DNA from: Cepaea nemoralis | Taxonomy: Eukaryota > Mollusca > Gastropoda > Stylommatophora > Helicidae | Assembly (NCBI GenBank): GCA_014155875.1 | Contig: JACEFZ010015062.1 | Location: forward strand, 164,501-228,500 | Reading direction: 5' to 3' | DNA length: 64,000 nt | In this document: positions 54,316-64,000 of the stretch, piece after piece | Numbering within the stretch: the first letter of the stretch is position 1 | How the letters are laid out: each line of letters begins with the position of its first letter | Translations under genes and position numbers: made by a program | Notes under the pieces: generated by a model | Databases searched by the model: none | What the model was told of the DNA's origin: nothing | What the model saw: only the letters and a program-made list of their open reading frames with translations

Positions 54316-55445
54316 GTGCTTTCACGCATCGGGTATGCCCTGGCCATCCTCACTGTCAGCCCTACACAGATTGGAAGACTTGAAAAGGTACAAAACGAAG
54401 CCATGCGCATCATTTTGGGCTGCACGAGAGACACCAGCTGTGTAGCAATGAGATACCTCCTTGACTTCCCGACAATGGAACACAGGATCAAGATCTGGAG
54501 AGCACGTGCATACTTAAAAATAAGTGCAGATGAGCAGCACCCTCTGCATGACGCTATATTCAGAGAAAAGGGTGACAGGCTAAAGAGAGGCAAATCATGG
54601 ATGGGTCGGGCGGAAGATGTCGTCAGACAGGTCTGCAGTCTTACCTGTATCAACCCCGGCAAGGAATGGGTGCCAGTGCCTCCAGCTTTTAAGTGCACGT
54701 TCTCCTGCATTATCACACTCAACAGACGGTGCAGAGAGCAGAACCCTGCCGCTGTCAATGCAGAGGTTAACGCGCTCATATATGAACACTCAGATAGCCC
54801 TGAAGTGCTCATCTATACAGATGGATATGTTGTAAAGCAGCGGAGAAGTGCGTGGGCCCGTTCAGCGGGCCGAACCGTTCAAGAATCCAGTGGTGCCCAC
54901 TCTATGACCACGAGCAGCATGACGATGGAGGTGATTGCAGTTACACAGGTTTTCATATGGCTGGAATCACAGCATTATACCAACGTGTGTGTACTAAGTG
55001 ATTCAATGAGCATGATTCAGAAGGTCGAAGCTGGATCTGTACGTAGACAGTGGACTGAATCGCTGCGGAAGTCTGTTGTCCGTAAAGTCACCTTCATCTT
55101 CGTCCCGGGACATGCGGGAGTCGAGGGAAATGAACGAGCTGACAAACTGGCTGGCTCTGCACCCCATGTAGATGGCCAGCCTAATGATCGTGGCCGATGT
55201 TATTAACGTCCTTAAAGACTATGGACGAGAACAGTGATTCCACATCGCTGTCCAGGATGAAAGACCTGGGAGTAAGAATCGGCACAGCCAGACGCGAGAG
55301 TTACATCGGGAAAACAAAGCGCCTCGTCAACCAACACAGAACTGGCACTATTAGCCACCGGACGCTGATGCATATGCTGGAGGGAGGGTCTGAGCACCTA
55401 TGGACATGTCCGGAGTGCAATGAAGATACCCCAACTGATAACTGA
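54316..55445 (+). mobile_element. LINE polymerase C-terminus plus RNase H, nearly intact
   Basis: A 296-codon frame followed by an overlapping frame (55,197-55,445). The first 60 residues are the end of the reverse transcriptase (EKVQNEAMRIILGCTRDTSC). RNase H follows with all four acidic catalytic residues: D169 in IYTDG, E205 in TMEVIAV, D229 in LSDSMSM and D276 in GNERADKLAG. The C-terminus has KRLVNQHRTGTISHRTLM and a HLWTCPECN finger half. One frameshift near 55,200. Belongs to an RNase H-bearing LINE group of the I type. No target duplication was located within the CAGA repeats on either side. Confidence 0.85.
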
Positions 55446-55806
55446 TAACTGATAACTGATAGATAGATAGAGACAGAGAGATAGACAGGCAGGTAGGCAG
55501 GCAGGAACAAGCAGACATACCGACAGGCAGGCAGGCACAGACAGGCAGGCACAGCCAGAGAGAGAGAGAGACAGGCATGAACAGACAGAGAGACAGATAG
55601 ACAGGCAGGCAGGTTCAGACACACAGGCAGGTACAGACAGACAGAGAGACAGGCAGACAGAGAGACCGGCAGACAGAAAGACAGACAGACAGCCAGATAG
55701 ACAAGCAGGCAGGTTAGGACACACAGGCAGATACAGACATACAGGGAGGCACAGACAGACTGGCAGGCAGAGACAGACAGACAGACAGACAGACAGACTG
55801 GCAGGC

Positions 55807-55873
<67 letters not shown>

Positions 55874-56460
55874 GGTTCAGACACACAGGCACGTACAGAC
55901 ATACAGGAAGGCAGATACTGACAGATAGATAGACATAAGGACAGGCAAGCAGGCAGGCACAAACAGACAGACAAGCACAGACAGACAGATACAGAAACAG
56001 ACAGACAGGCAAGCAGACTAGCACAAACAGACAAAAAGGCAGGCAGCGCATACAGGCAGGCAGAGAGACAGGCAGACAGGCACGCAGGCAGTCATTCAGC
56101 ACATACAGATAGGCTGACACGCAGGCACAGACAGGAAGGCAGACAGGTAGACATGACGGGCATGTAGGTTGGCTCGGACAGACATACAGACAAACAAATA
56201 GGCAGGCAGGCAGACATAACAGACAGTAGATATCACAGACAGACATTCAGACAAGTTGACAGAGACAAATGGACAGGAATGCAGGCACAGAAGACAGACA
56301 ACTAGACAGGTAGGATGGCGAGCACAGACAGAAAGGCAAGCACAGACAGACAGGCAAGCACAGACAGAGAGACAGACAGACAGACAAGCAAGCATACAGG
56401 CACATACGGACAGGCAGGCAAGCATAAAGACATTAATACAGTCATGCATACATGCAGACA
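55440..56460. repeat. CAGA/CAGG microsatellite
   Basis: About 1 kb of ACAGACAGGCAGGCAC-type repeats, stop-free on the minus strand (Cys/Leu/Ser/Val-rich frames up to 282 codons). Intronic with respect to the candidate gene. Confidence 0.95.
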
Positions 56461-56473
56461 TACATACACTTGC

Positions 56474-56575
56474 AAAGTAGCAACTTCATCATAACGGAGA
56501 GGAATGAGTTTCCTGTCTCTCAAACTGTCTGTGAAGTAACGACGCAATGAATCTTGCCTGGAACTATTTCGTTGG
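56474..56575 (-). CDS. Candidate exon, gene copy B (102 nt)
   Basis: Partner of 8,605-8,706 with the same acceptor CTTTGCTTCTACAG and the same length. The donor is GC instead of GT (GCAAGTG). Reads QRNSSRQDSLRRYFTDSLR then RKLIPLRYDEVAT. GC donors are a known minor class, so the exon may still be spliced. Confidence 0.58.
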
Positions 56576-56649
56576 CTGTAGAAGCAAAGAACAACAGTTG
56601 AAATGTGTCTGCCTTTAAGTGTTAGCTAGAGAAAAAAAAAAACACAACA

Positions 56650-56860
56650 TAAGACACTTCTATAGCCACATCTATAGACACTCTATAGACACATCTAGAG
56701 AACCAGCTATATACACACATATAGACACATATAGAGATACATCCAGAGACACATGTATAGACACATTTATAGGCACAGAAATAGACACACCTATAGACAC
56801 ATCTATAGACACACCTATGGCCACATCTATAGACACGTCTATAGACACGCTATTGAGTAA
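56650..56860. repeat. 12-bp tandem repeat (ATCTATAGACAC)
   Basis: About 16 imperfect units. Confidence 0.88.
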
Positions 56861-56919
56861 AAACCTGATTACATCGACGTCGGTGGCGAAGGAGTATCGA
56901 ACGATACTCACAATCCACA

Positions 56920-57115
56920 ATACCGAAATCAGCTGCAGACGATGTGAAAGCATACCATCTTGTGTTGATTTTTAGGAATGGTGTGAGCGTGGGTCGTTCA
57001 TAAATGAACTTCTATCTAGTGAACGAAACTTGCCTAGAAAATCACTAACCGCCAGACAATGCAGGGACTGATATGTACGTCCTGTAAAGGACATGCAACT
57101 GACTATAAGTAGTAA
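56920..57115 (+). mobile_element. SINE family 3 relic
   Basis: Contains ATCTTGTGTTGATTTTTAGG, GTCGTTCATAAATGA and TACGTCCTGTAAAGGACATG of the shared body. Confidence 0.65.
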
Positions 57116-57455
57116 GTAGGTCACAGCACATGACTCTTCTATACATACGCCTTAGGGCTCACTTGGTATATGATGCTAAACCAAAGGATCTGAAAGCTAA
57201 CTCACTAGCCATAAGAGTTAGGACTCAGTCTGCCGAAGGATTTACCAATCAACAATGTTCTCAAATGGGAGAGTTCATCTCTTACCATGCATAATAATAC
57301 AGATGAGAGAATGTATGGTTTACTGTTCAATCCAGTCAGAGGAATTTGAATCTTTACTTTATGAGGAACGCCAGAAAACATGTAGGATGCTTTACTGTAC
57401 ACTTGTTCTTATATTCTATAAGTAAATGTGGGCTGAGAGGCAGGGCCATAATGAG
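57116..57455. other. Intronic or intergenic spacer
   Basis: No feature recognised. Not matched in copy A. Confidence 0.35.
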
Positions 57456-57770
57456 TTAATATTCAATGGATGCCATCTCACTGTGGAGTACCCGGAAACG
57501 AGAGAGCTGATCATCTAGCTAAGGAAGAAGCAGACGAAAACTCCTTGAAGCATGACCAACTAGACACCTCATCAATAGTCAAGTATGTCATTCACCTGAA
57601 CCCACAACTATCGAACACAGACAGCATTCGTATCTCAACATTTAAATACCACCATGGGCTTAAGACTTTTATATTAACCCAGCGTAGGTCAAATAACAAA
57701 CACACAAAGACACCAGACCACACTGCTGAATGTGTTTTCAGAAAAGGAAGCAGTGGATACATTTCAGCCC
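57455..57770 (+). mobile_element. LINE RNase H fragment (different family)
   Basis: Open frame with MPSHCGVPGNERADHLAKEE, the C-terminal RNase H motif, followed by KYHHGLKTFILTQRR. It runs directly into a SINE family 3 body at about 57,770. Confidence 0.7.
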
Positions 57771-57960
57771 AAGTATATAATCTATGCTGCCTCCGTTTCG
57801 AAGAGGTTACGGGCGCAGTTGGTTTTTACGAAATGGTATGGGTGCCGGTCGTTCAGAAAGCAATTGCAAACTATTGAACGTAAACTTGCCGAGAGATCAC
57901 AACTGCACAGAATGCTCGTGTTGACTGCGATGTCCTGTAAAGGATATGTAAGTAAGTAAA
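57770..57960 (+). mobile_element. SINE, family 3
   Basis: Head CCGTTTCGAAGAGG and body GTCGTTCAGAAAGCAATTGC ... GATGTCCTGTAAAGGATATG. Confidence 0.75.
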
Positions 57961-58540
57961 TGATATAATCTCTACAACTGTATCTGAAGGGAAAGCGTGA
58001 TCTGATGTTGGCTCTATATGATACTGTGCTTACAAAAAATCAATCTTCTTGTTGGTATAGAGCAGTGAATAGATATCTATCTGATGACACTGATGTACCG
58101 AATGACAACGGAGACAGCACAGACTGACTGTGTGTGACTATAAATTCATATACATAAGGACTGGACTGGAACCCAGATCTACTACTGCCTGTTTGGCACC
58201 TATATAGCCCAAATACATTTATTACGCCGCGTGTCCGGCTTTAGATTGTTGGGACAGTTCAGTGTAGACTGAGATCAAGAACAACTTAAATTGTTTCACA
58301 GTCTGACCTTTTTGTCAGTTTGATCTGCCCTGACCAGCTTCCTGTAAGACAATAAACAAGCCTTAGACAGTATCAGACGCATAGGACAGTATATGACAGT
58401 ATAGGACAGGATAGGACAGTATAGGAAAGTATCATCATTGCAGGCGTATTAATGTACAATAGACTCGATACAATTATCTAATTAAACGGACTATATTCGC
58501 GACAGAATTAACCTTCTACTTTTAATTACTGTAATCCTTG
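57960..58540. other. Spacer with ATAGGACAGT repeats
   Basis: Nothing recognised except a short 10-bp repeat at 58,375-58,430. Confidence 0.4.
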
Positions 58541-58544
58541 TAGC

Positions 58545-58765
58545 TAAATGCTTGCCAACGCAGTTCTTGAACCGGGTACCAGGCGTTCGAAGCTCAGCTG
58601 CGATCGATTTGTGCAGCAGACCGTGTCGCGTTGTGTTATAACGTGCTGGTATGGGAGCCGGTCGTTCAGAAAGCAATGGCAAACTACTGAACGTAACACT
58701 TGCCTAGTACATCAACAGCAGCTGAAAAATGCTGGTGTTGATTGCAACGTCCCGTAATTGCTTAC
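58545..58765 (+). mobile_element. SINE, family 3
   Basis: Head with GCGTTCGAAGCTCAGCTGCG and body GTCGTTCAGAAAGCAATGGC ... TGATTGCAACGTCCCGTAA. Confidence 0.78.
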
Positions 58766-59480
58766 ATTGTCGTATGCTAATGTCGACAGAATTCAATCCC
58801 TACTTTCAAGTATGCTTTAAATTACTATCATCGCGATGCATTTAATGGCTTCTCAGAAGCACCATTACCGGGAGTGAATTAATCACCTTATTTACAACAA
58901 CAGCTGGATCGCTATGGAAAAAAAAGTCCCGACGTAAGAAACTAGTGTGGGTCTGTAATGCGATAGGGTCATTAAATACCATAGGCCTGAATGTATGTAT
59001 GAACCAATTAACGGCCAGTCTTTCCCTCACTTAGCGAGACGACTAACGCAGGCATTGAACCTTGTCCAACCACGCTCATGACTATAGGCACAGCTCCCTC
59101 AGCCACGCCAACGCGCCTGCTATAATTATTACACAGAAAAGTGATTACATTAAAGCACCATAATCGGGAATTAATTAATTACATACTTCGATGTACGAAG
59201 GTTGCGATATAATTTCTTACCTACTTTGAAATGACACAAGCGCAATAGAATGCATTACCTACTTTCAGGTATATGCATTCAGTAGCATGTCCTTTGCAGA
59301 ACCTCGCTCCCATAACAACCTTCTTGAAAACCACTCGATGATAAGCAAGATGTCCTGCGTCTGATACACCCATCTGGAGATCAACCGCCACATCCTGACC
59401 CATCTTCTCTTTGGCCTTCCCCTTCCCCATTCCCAGACATATACAACTCCGTTATTGTACTTTCGTGACGTTCAAATGAC
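58766..59480. other. Spacer, no feature recognised
   Basis: A tRNA-like B-box may be present near 59,050 but no A-box partner was found. Confidence 0.35.
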
Positions 59481-60110
59481 CAAGATATTTAAATTTTCTT
59501 TGTTTTATCGTCTTTAATAGTCAGCCTTCTTCAATATCCAGTTCTTGAAGTATGGATGCATTTGTTCTTTTCTTTATTCAAGTTATTCTTTGAACCCGTC
59601 TATAACATTTATATTCAAAGACATTTATGCGCTGTTTCAGCTTGTTTAGTAAGTGTCCATGTCTCACAGGCGTATGTTGCAATGGGAAAGATGCATGCTC
59701 TTAAAACTCTAATTTTTGTAGTTCTATCTGTCCCACTTCATAATTTATTCAGTTGTTTTAGTCTTTGAATAGCATTAGATATTCGTCTTTTAACTTCTTT
59801 CATTGTTTCACCATCGTTGGTAATCAATGGTCCAAGATACAAGACATTTTCCACCACCTCCAATTTTTCCTCATTAACATGCATTATCTTTGTTTTTGCT
59901 ATGTTGAAATATAAGTTGTGATTTTCATTATTCAATTGGGTCGAGGTTATTAGGTTTTCTATACAATTCTGTGTTGTGGATAGCAATTCTGTATCATCAA
60001 CATATCGAATCTCTGGTACGTCATGACAGCCGATATTTAGGGCATCATATAGCTCCCTGTTTATATCATCTCTGACATTTCTCATTATAATTTCGGCGTG
60101 CAGATTAAAC
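59480..60110 (-). mobile_element. LINE reverse transcriptase palm fragment with YVDD
   Basis: A 115-codon frame (60,085-59,738) reads IIMRNVRDDINRELYDAL upstream, then the catalytic RYVDDTELLST, then IAKTKIMHVN, and VLYLGPLITNDGETMKEVKR. RTE-like LINE palm and thumb with an intact YxDD. Further C-terminal pieces continue to about 59,480. Confidence 0.8.
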
Positions 60111-60229
60111 AGGCACTATAACGAAGATCAAATGCATTACCCAGCTTGAGGCACTGAGATCACGACAGAGTGCATTCATGACTTTGCTGGAAAAGTAATA
60201 CACAATAATGGTTTAAACAGGGATCTAAC

Positions 60230-60460
60230 GGCGAGAGTAGCGCCTTCATTCCACAGGGTTTTTTCCAATAGCTTTGGTCTCTTCCACATAGCGTCTACCG
60301 GAAGTGAAGAACAGAGTACACACTCAATAGCTTCAGCGACGACTCCCAGGAGTCTCAGATAAAATTGCTCTCGTTAACTGAATGACCGAGTCTGAAATAA
60401 AAACCCAGAAGCTTCACAGCGCAAAATAAGCGCCCTAGCCACTTGATCACATAGAAGCCT
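60230..60460 (-). mobile_element. Degraded SINE family 1 relic
   Basis: Retains GCGACGACTCCCAGGAGTCT and the GGTCTCTTCC region of the family 1 body in minus orientation. Confidence 0.5.
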
Positions 60461-60569
60461 CTAATTTTTTCTGAGCAGGGTACAATGGTCGCAATCAAGT
60501 CCTAAAGCAATCGACGTGTAAATAGTTGGCTCAGAAGGATCACGCGAGGTATGCAGCTGGTCCTCTCAC

Positions 60570-60671
60570 GTCCAAAAGTCATTAACAGATTCTACGTATT
60601 CACTCATTTAAGGGACACAAGACGTCACAGTGAACCGGTTAAAAGCTTGCCCGCACATTAAATTGTCCTAC
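60570..60671 (-). pseudogene. Candidate 102-nt exon with stops, gene copy B
   Basis: Same length, acceptor (CACAATACAG) and donor (GTGAGAGG) as the exon in copy A, ending in EYVESVNDF. In the frame used by copy A it has TAG at codon 1 and TAA at codon 21, so it cannot be translated through. Confidence 0.5.
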
Positions 60672-60984
60672 CTGTATTGTGAGACAAGAGAAGTGAAACT
60701 AAAGTCCGTGTTACTTTGCCTAGGTTTTATACTGACTGCCGAAACGTCTAACTGCGTTACTGGCGCCTATAATCTTAAAATAGTAATTCCAGGAACAGGT
60801 GCCTTCTTTGTGTGCGATCTAAAGACTGACCTAGCGTCTCGTATGAAAGCAACCTTGGGCAGGATGTGGTGTTAGTACCATAGCCGTAGTGAATTCAAGT
60901 TGATTATAATACCGTGTTGATGTGTGATGTTGTGCAACAGGAAATGAGAATATGAATGTTGGTTATAATTTCTGACTACATTAA

Positions 60985-61550
60985 TGTATACTTAATGTAC
61001 ACTTGATTTACGCACAATGTACACTTGAGTACACTTGATGCACACGTGATGTATACGTGATCCACATTTGAGGTTCACTTCTTGTACACTAGATGCACGC
61101 TTAATGTATACTTCATGTACAGTTGATGTACTCTTGGTGTACACTTGATGTACACTTGATGTGCACTTGAACGCTTGATGTACACTTGATGTCACTTGAT
61201 GTACACTTGATGTGCACTTGATGAACGCTTGATGTATACTAACACGTAATGTACACTTGATGTACACTTGATGTACACTTGATGTACACTTGATGTACAC
61301 TTGATGTACACTTGATGTACACTTGATGTACACTTGATGTACACTTGATGTACACTTGATGTACACTTGATGTACACTTGATGTGCACTTGATGAACGCT
61401 TGATGTATACTAACACGTCACGGAATGTACACTTGATGTACACTTGATGCACGCTTGAGATACACTAACGCGTGTTTCACACTTGATGCACATTTAATGT
61501 ACACTAACACGTGATGTACTCGTTTTGTACACTAGATGCACTCTTGACGC
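60985..61550. repeat. 11-bp minisatellite (CTTGATGTACA)
   Basis: About 50 units. The corresponding place in copy A (10,305-10,335) has only two or three, so the array expanded in copy B. Confidence 0.95.
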
Positions 61551-61566
61551 ACATACACATTAATCC

Positions 61567-61811
61567 ACGGGAGTCTCCGTGGCAACGTGGTCAAGCCGCC
61601 TGCCTTGGGCTCCGGAGGTTGTGGGTTCGATTCTCGGCCGCATCCTTCGGTTCACGAATGCATCTATTTCGGAGACTCCTGAAGGTCGTCGATGGAGCTA
61701 CGGAGTTCGTGCATTGTGCGACGCTTTCCGCGCTGCGGAAAGAGACTGAGCCATATGGGATAAAAACCCTGGTGCAATGAAGTCGACCCTGTCGACTTTT
61801 AAGCGACTTTT
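61567..61811 (+). mobile_element. tRNA-derived SINE, family 1 (full insertion)
   Basis: Flanked by a perfect 12-bp duplication ACACATTAATCC (61,555-61,566 and 61,812-61,823). A-box-like GGTCAAGCCGCC, B-box GGTTCGATTC (61,624-61,633), the body TACGGAGTTCGTGC, a hairpin TTTCCGCGCTGCGGAAA and a GTCGAC tail hairpin. Copy A lacks it. Confidence 0.92.
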
Positions 61812-62214
61812 ACACATTAATCCTATTATTTAAAAAAAACATGAAATAAACATGATATGAAATTCAGGTTACAGCAACGAGATTATATCAAAGATAGAAA
61901 ATGGTTCCTTGACGTTTTCCCACACATAAACCATTCGTGAAGACACGGAAAGTGCTGAACAACTCCGGCCATCAAAGAAGCAGATAGAAGATAGAAGGCT
62001 AAGCAGACACGGGTGACTGAAGAAATCTGATCCAAGTTGGTGGACTCGAGAAAACTAGGTCACAATGTCACAGAAAAATACAGAAATAAGAGATAAATAA
62101 TTAAAAGGGTAGTATAAATGGGTTCGTTGAGCAGTGTAGCAGAAACGAATTAATTTATGTTTAGGGAAACAAACAAATATTCGTAAACAGTTAGTGACTT
62201 GACGTACAGAACAA

Positions 62215-62640
62215 AAGTATTAAACACATGATGTTTGAAACGACAGACAGAGAATGTTATAATGGAAGGTGATGCCATGATACAGAGATGGAATGAATAC
62301 TTTAGGGAGTTGTATGTTGGAGAAAGAGCAGAGAAGAATTAACAGAACAACCTAATTTATAGGGTCGACTTATACCTAACGAAGAAGTGACTGCAGCTGT
62401 AAAACCTTTGAAGAAAGGCAACACGTCTGGGGCAGATGCAACCACGTTAGAGTAATGACAAGTACTGGGAGAAATTGGAATGGAAATATGAATTAAACCG
62501 TTGGATTATATTCACAACGGTAAATATACCTTATTATATGCTGTAAACTAAGAACTGGGAGCAATTAAATTTCGCAGAACTGTGCGCAAAAAAGCATCAT
62601 AAATCATTTCATCAAACTTCTACTCATAATTGTAACTAGG
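62215..62640 (+). mobile_element. LINE polymerase relic (copy B)
   Basis: Partner of 11,270-11,750; shares TAAACACATGATGTTTGAAA and the LINE segment that follows. Confidence 0.65.
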
Positions 62641-62760
62641 TGAAGATATATATTAATGAGAGGCAATGGATGTTTGGAAGGGTAAAAGGCATAAAATACA
62701 AAACACACTTTCCGAACACTAACAGGGAGAATAATTCAGCCACAGACAATGCATACTTAC

Positions 62761-62802
62761 AATGCAACTCGTACGACTCTAGGCCGGCCCAAAGCGCTGG
62801 AT
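62761..62802 (-). CDS. Candidate 42-nt exon, gene copy B
   Basis: Partner of 11,811-11,849, one codon longer. Acceptor GTTTCGGTATATAG and donor GTAAGTATGC. Reads SSALGRPRVVRVA in phase 2-2. Confidence 0.48.
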
Positions 62803-62929
62803 CTATATACCGAAACAACCCTAATCACATCCAAGCCAATCCAATCCAATCCAATCTTTCCTATGAATACCCACTTTCAGCCTTCGATTTTTCGACTTGG
62901 GTATAATTGAGGCCTTTATGGTGTAGCTA

Positions 62930-63110
62930 GTAGTATGAAGAACGAAATACCACACTGTAATATACAAGTAAATGGGAATATTCTTCAACACGTGAATCGG
63001 TACAATTATCTCGGAACAGTCATAACATCTGATGGGAGATGCCTTGAAGAGATTAGAACAAGAATCGCCATGGCGAAGGTAGCCTTTTGCAAGATGAAAA
63101 ACATACTTCC
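62930..63110 (+). mobile_element. RTE-like LINE polymerase fragment
   Basis: Reads IQVNGNILQHVNRYNYLGTV, then ITSDGRCLEEIRTRIAMAKV. Cut at 63,110 by the next LINE fragment. Confidence 0.78.
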
Positions 63111-63111
63111 A

Positions 63112-63330
63112 TCCATCATGTGCCATGCCGATAAGCGTGGGCGGTCATGTTCTGCCATCTCAATCGATCACCAGAGTCGTGGATCAGCTCCGTGTTTCTG
63201 TCTCGACCATGCCACAAGGCCAAGCCATCCAGGTACTTGCTTCTAGGTCTTCCCCTTGGTCTGTTTCCCTCGATCTTACCAGTTGTCACCAAATTCTCCA
63301 ATCCATTTCTTCTCATAACATCATTGAGGC
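63112..63330 (-). mobile_element. RTE-like LINE 3' end inserted head-on
   Basis: Minus strand reads TGKIEGNRPRGRPRSKYLDG, then GRDRNTELIHDSGDRLRWQN and RHGT plus a (TGGA)n tail. It abuts the plus-strand fragment; the tail faces it, so this is a separate insertion. Confidence 0.8.
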
Positions 63331-64000
63331 TATGTCTGATATCATTGAGCCTATGTCTAATATCATTGAGGCTTTGTCTGATATCATTGAGCCTATGTCT
63401 GATATCATTGAGCCTATGTCTGATATCATTGAGCCTATGTCTGATATCATTGAGCCTATGTCTGATATCATTGAGCCTATGTCTGATATCATTGAACCTA
63501 TGTCTAATATCATTGAGGCTATGTCTGATATCATTGAGCCTATGTCTGATATCATTGAGCCTATGTCTGATATCATTGAGCCTATGTCTAATATCATTGA
63601 GGCTATGTCTGATATCATTGAGGCTATGTCTGATATCATTGAGCCTATGTCTGATATCATTGAGACTATGTCTGATATCATTGAACCTATGTCTAATGTC
63701 ATTGAGGCTATGTCTGATATCATTGAGCCCATTTCTGATATCATTGAGCCTATGTCTGATATCATTGAGCCCATGTCTGATATCATTGAACCTATGTCTA
63801 ATATCATTGAGGCTATGTCTGATATCATTGAGCCTATTTCTGATATAATTGAGCCTATGTCTGATATCATTGAGCCTATGTCTGATATCATTGAACCTAT
63901 GTCTGATATCATTGAGCCCATGTCTGATATCAGTGAGGCTATGTCTGATATCATTGAACCTATGTCTAATATCATTGAGGCTATGTCTGATATCATTGAG
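63322..64000. repeat. 21-bp minisatellite (ATCATTGAGCCTATGTCTGAT), runs off the window
   Basis: At least 32 units. Open on both strands for more than 220 codons because the unit is a multiple of three and stop-free. It begins exactly at the truncated end of the LINE fragment. Confidence 0.96.

Noticed and set aside
55398..56246. 282-codon Cys/Leu/Val-rich membrane-like protein
   Set aside because: Translation of a CAGA/CAGG microsatellite.
63085..63330. Twin-priming inversion of a single LINE
   Set aside because: The TGGA tail faces the plus-strand piece; twin priming would place the inverted segment at the other end.
63147..63996. 233- and 227-codon frames on both strands at the window end
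   Set aside because: 21-bp minisatellite plus LINE tail; mutually overlapping and repetitive.

Overview
The window is eukaryotic nuclear DNA, almost certainly from an animal and most likely a mollusc or related lophotrochozoan; that lineage is an inference from the mix of LINE and SINE families, not from a diagnostic gene. It has no bacterial gene organisation, no rRNA and no convincing intact tRNA. Most of it is mobile elements (LINE reverse-transcriptase and RNase H remnants, several tRNA-derived SINE families, one LTR retrotransposon, one Polinton/Maverick-type DNA transposon) and many micro- and minisatellites. Most long open frames on both strands are stop-free readings of those satellites.

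Large-scale layout: positions 1-11,880 (copy A) and about 31,080-62,835 (copy B) are two diverged copies of one segment in the same orientation, separated by a different 19-kb spacer. Copy B is longer because of insertions. For many insertions in one copy, the other copy keeps the uninterrupted empty site, so target-site duplications and insertion boundaries can be read to the base. On the minus strand of both copies lie matched short open segments flanked by splice signals (24, 39/42, 93, 102, 102 and 130/127 nt) with compatible phases. I read these as exons of one duplicated spliced gene of unknown function with a Ser/Thr-rich, Cys-containing product. Both copies carry damage in one 102-nt exon.

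The most notable element is at 38,372-51,640. It is bounded by a perfect 6-bp duplication GACGTT, starts with AG and ends with CT, and has about 430-bp terminal inverted repeats that look about 96% identical. It encodes a protein-primed-type family B DNA polymerase with N-terminal C2H2 zinc fingers, split by one frameshift near 48,212. An inverted, internally deleted relic of a related polymerase abuts the left terminal repeat. No integrase, packaging ATPase, protease or capsid gene is visible; the middle is filled with LINE, SINE and satellite debris. This element sits inside an older retroposon (37,293-52,212, 13-bp duplication), which itself lies in an intron of gene copy B.

The spacer (11.9-31 kb) holds an isolated 91-codon open frame, a SINE, a LINE 3' end, a G-rich minisatellite retroposon, an LTR retrotransposon (15,972-22,969, minus strand, 5-bp duplication ATCTT) whose middle is a low-quality sequence island with inflated homopolymers, a LINE ORF1 relic, and long tandem arrays. 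The last 680 bases of the window are a 21-bp minisatellite that runs off the edge.
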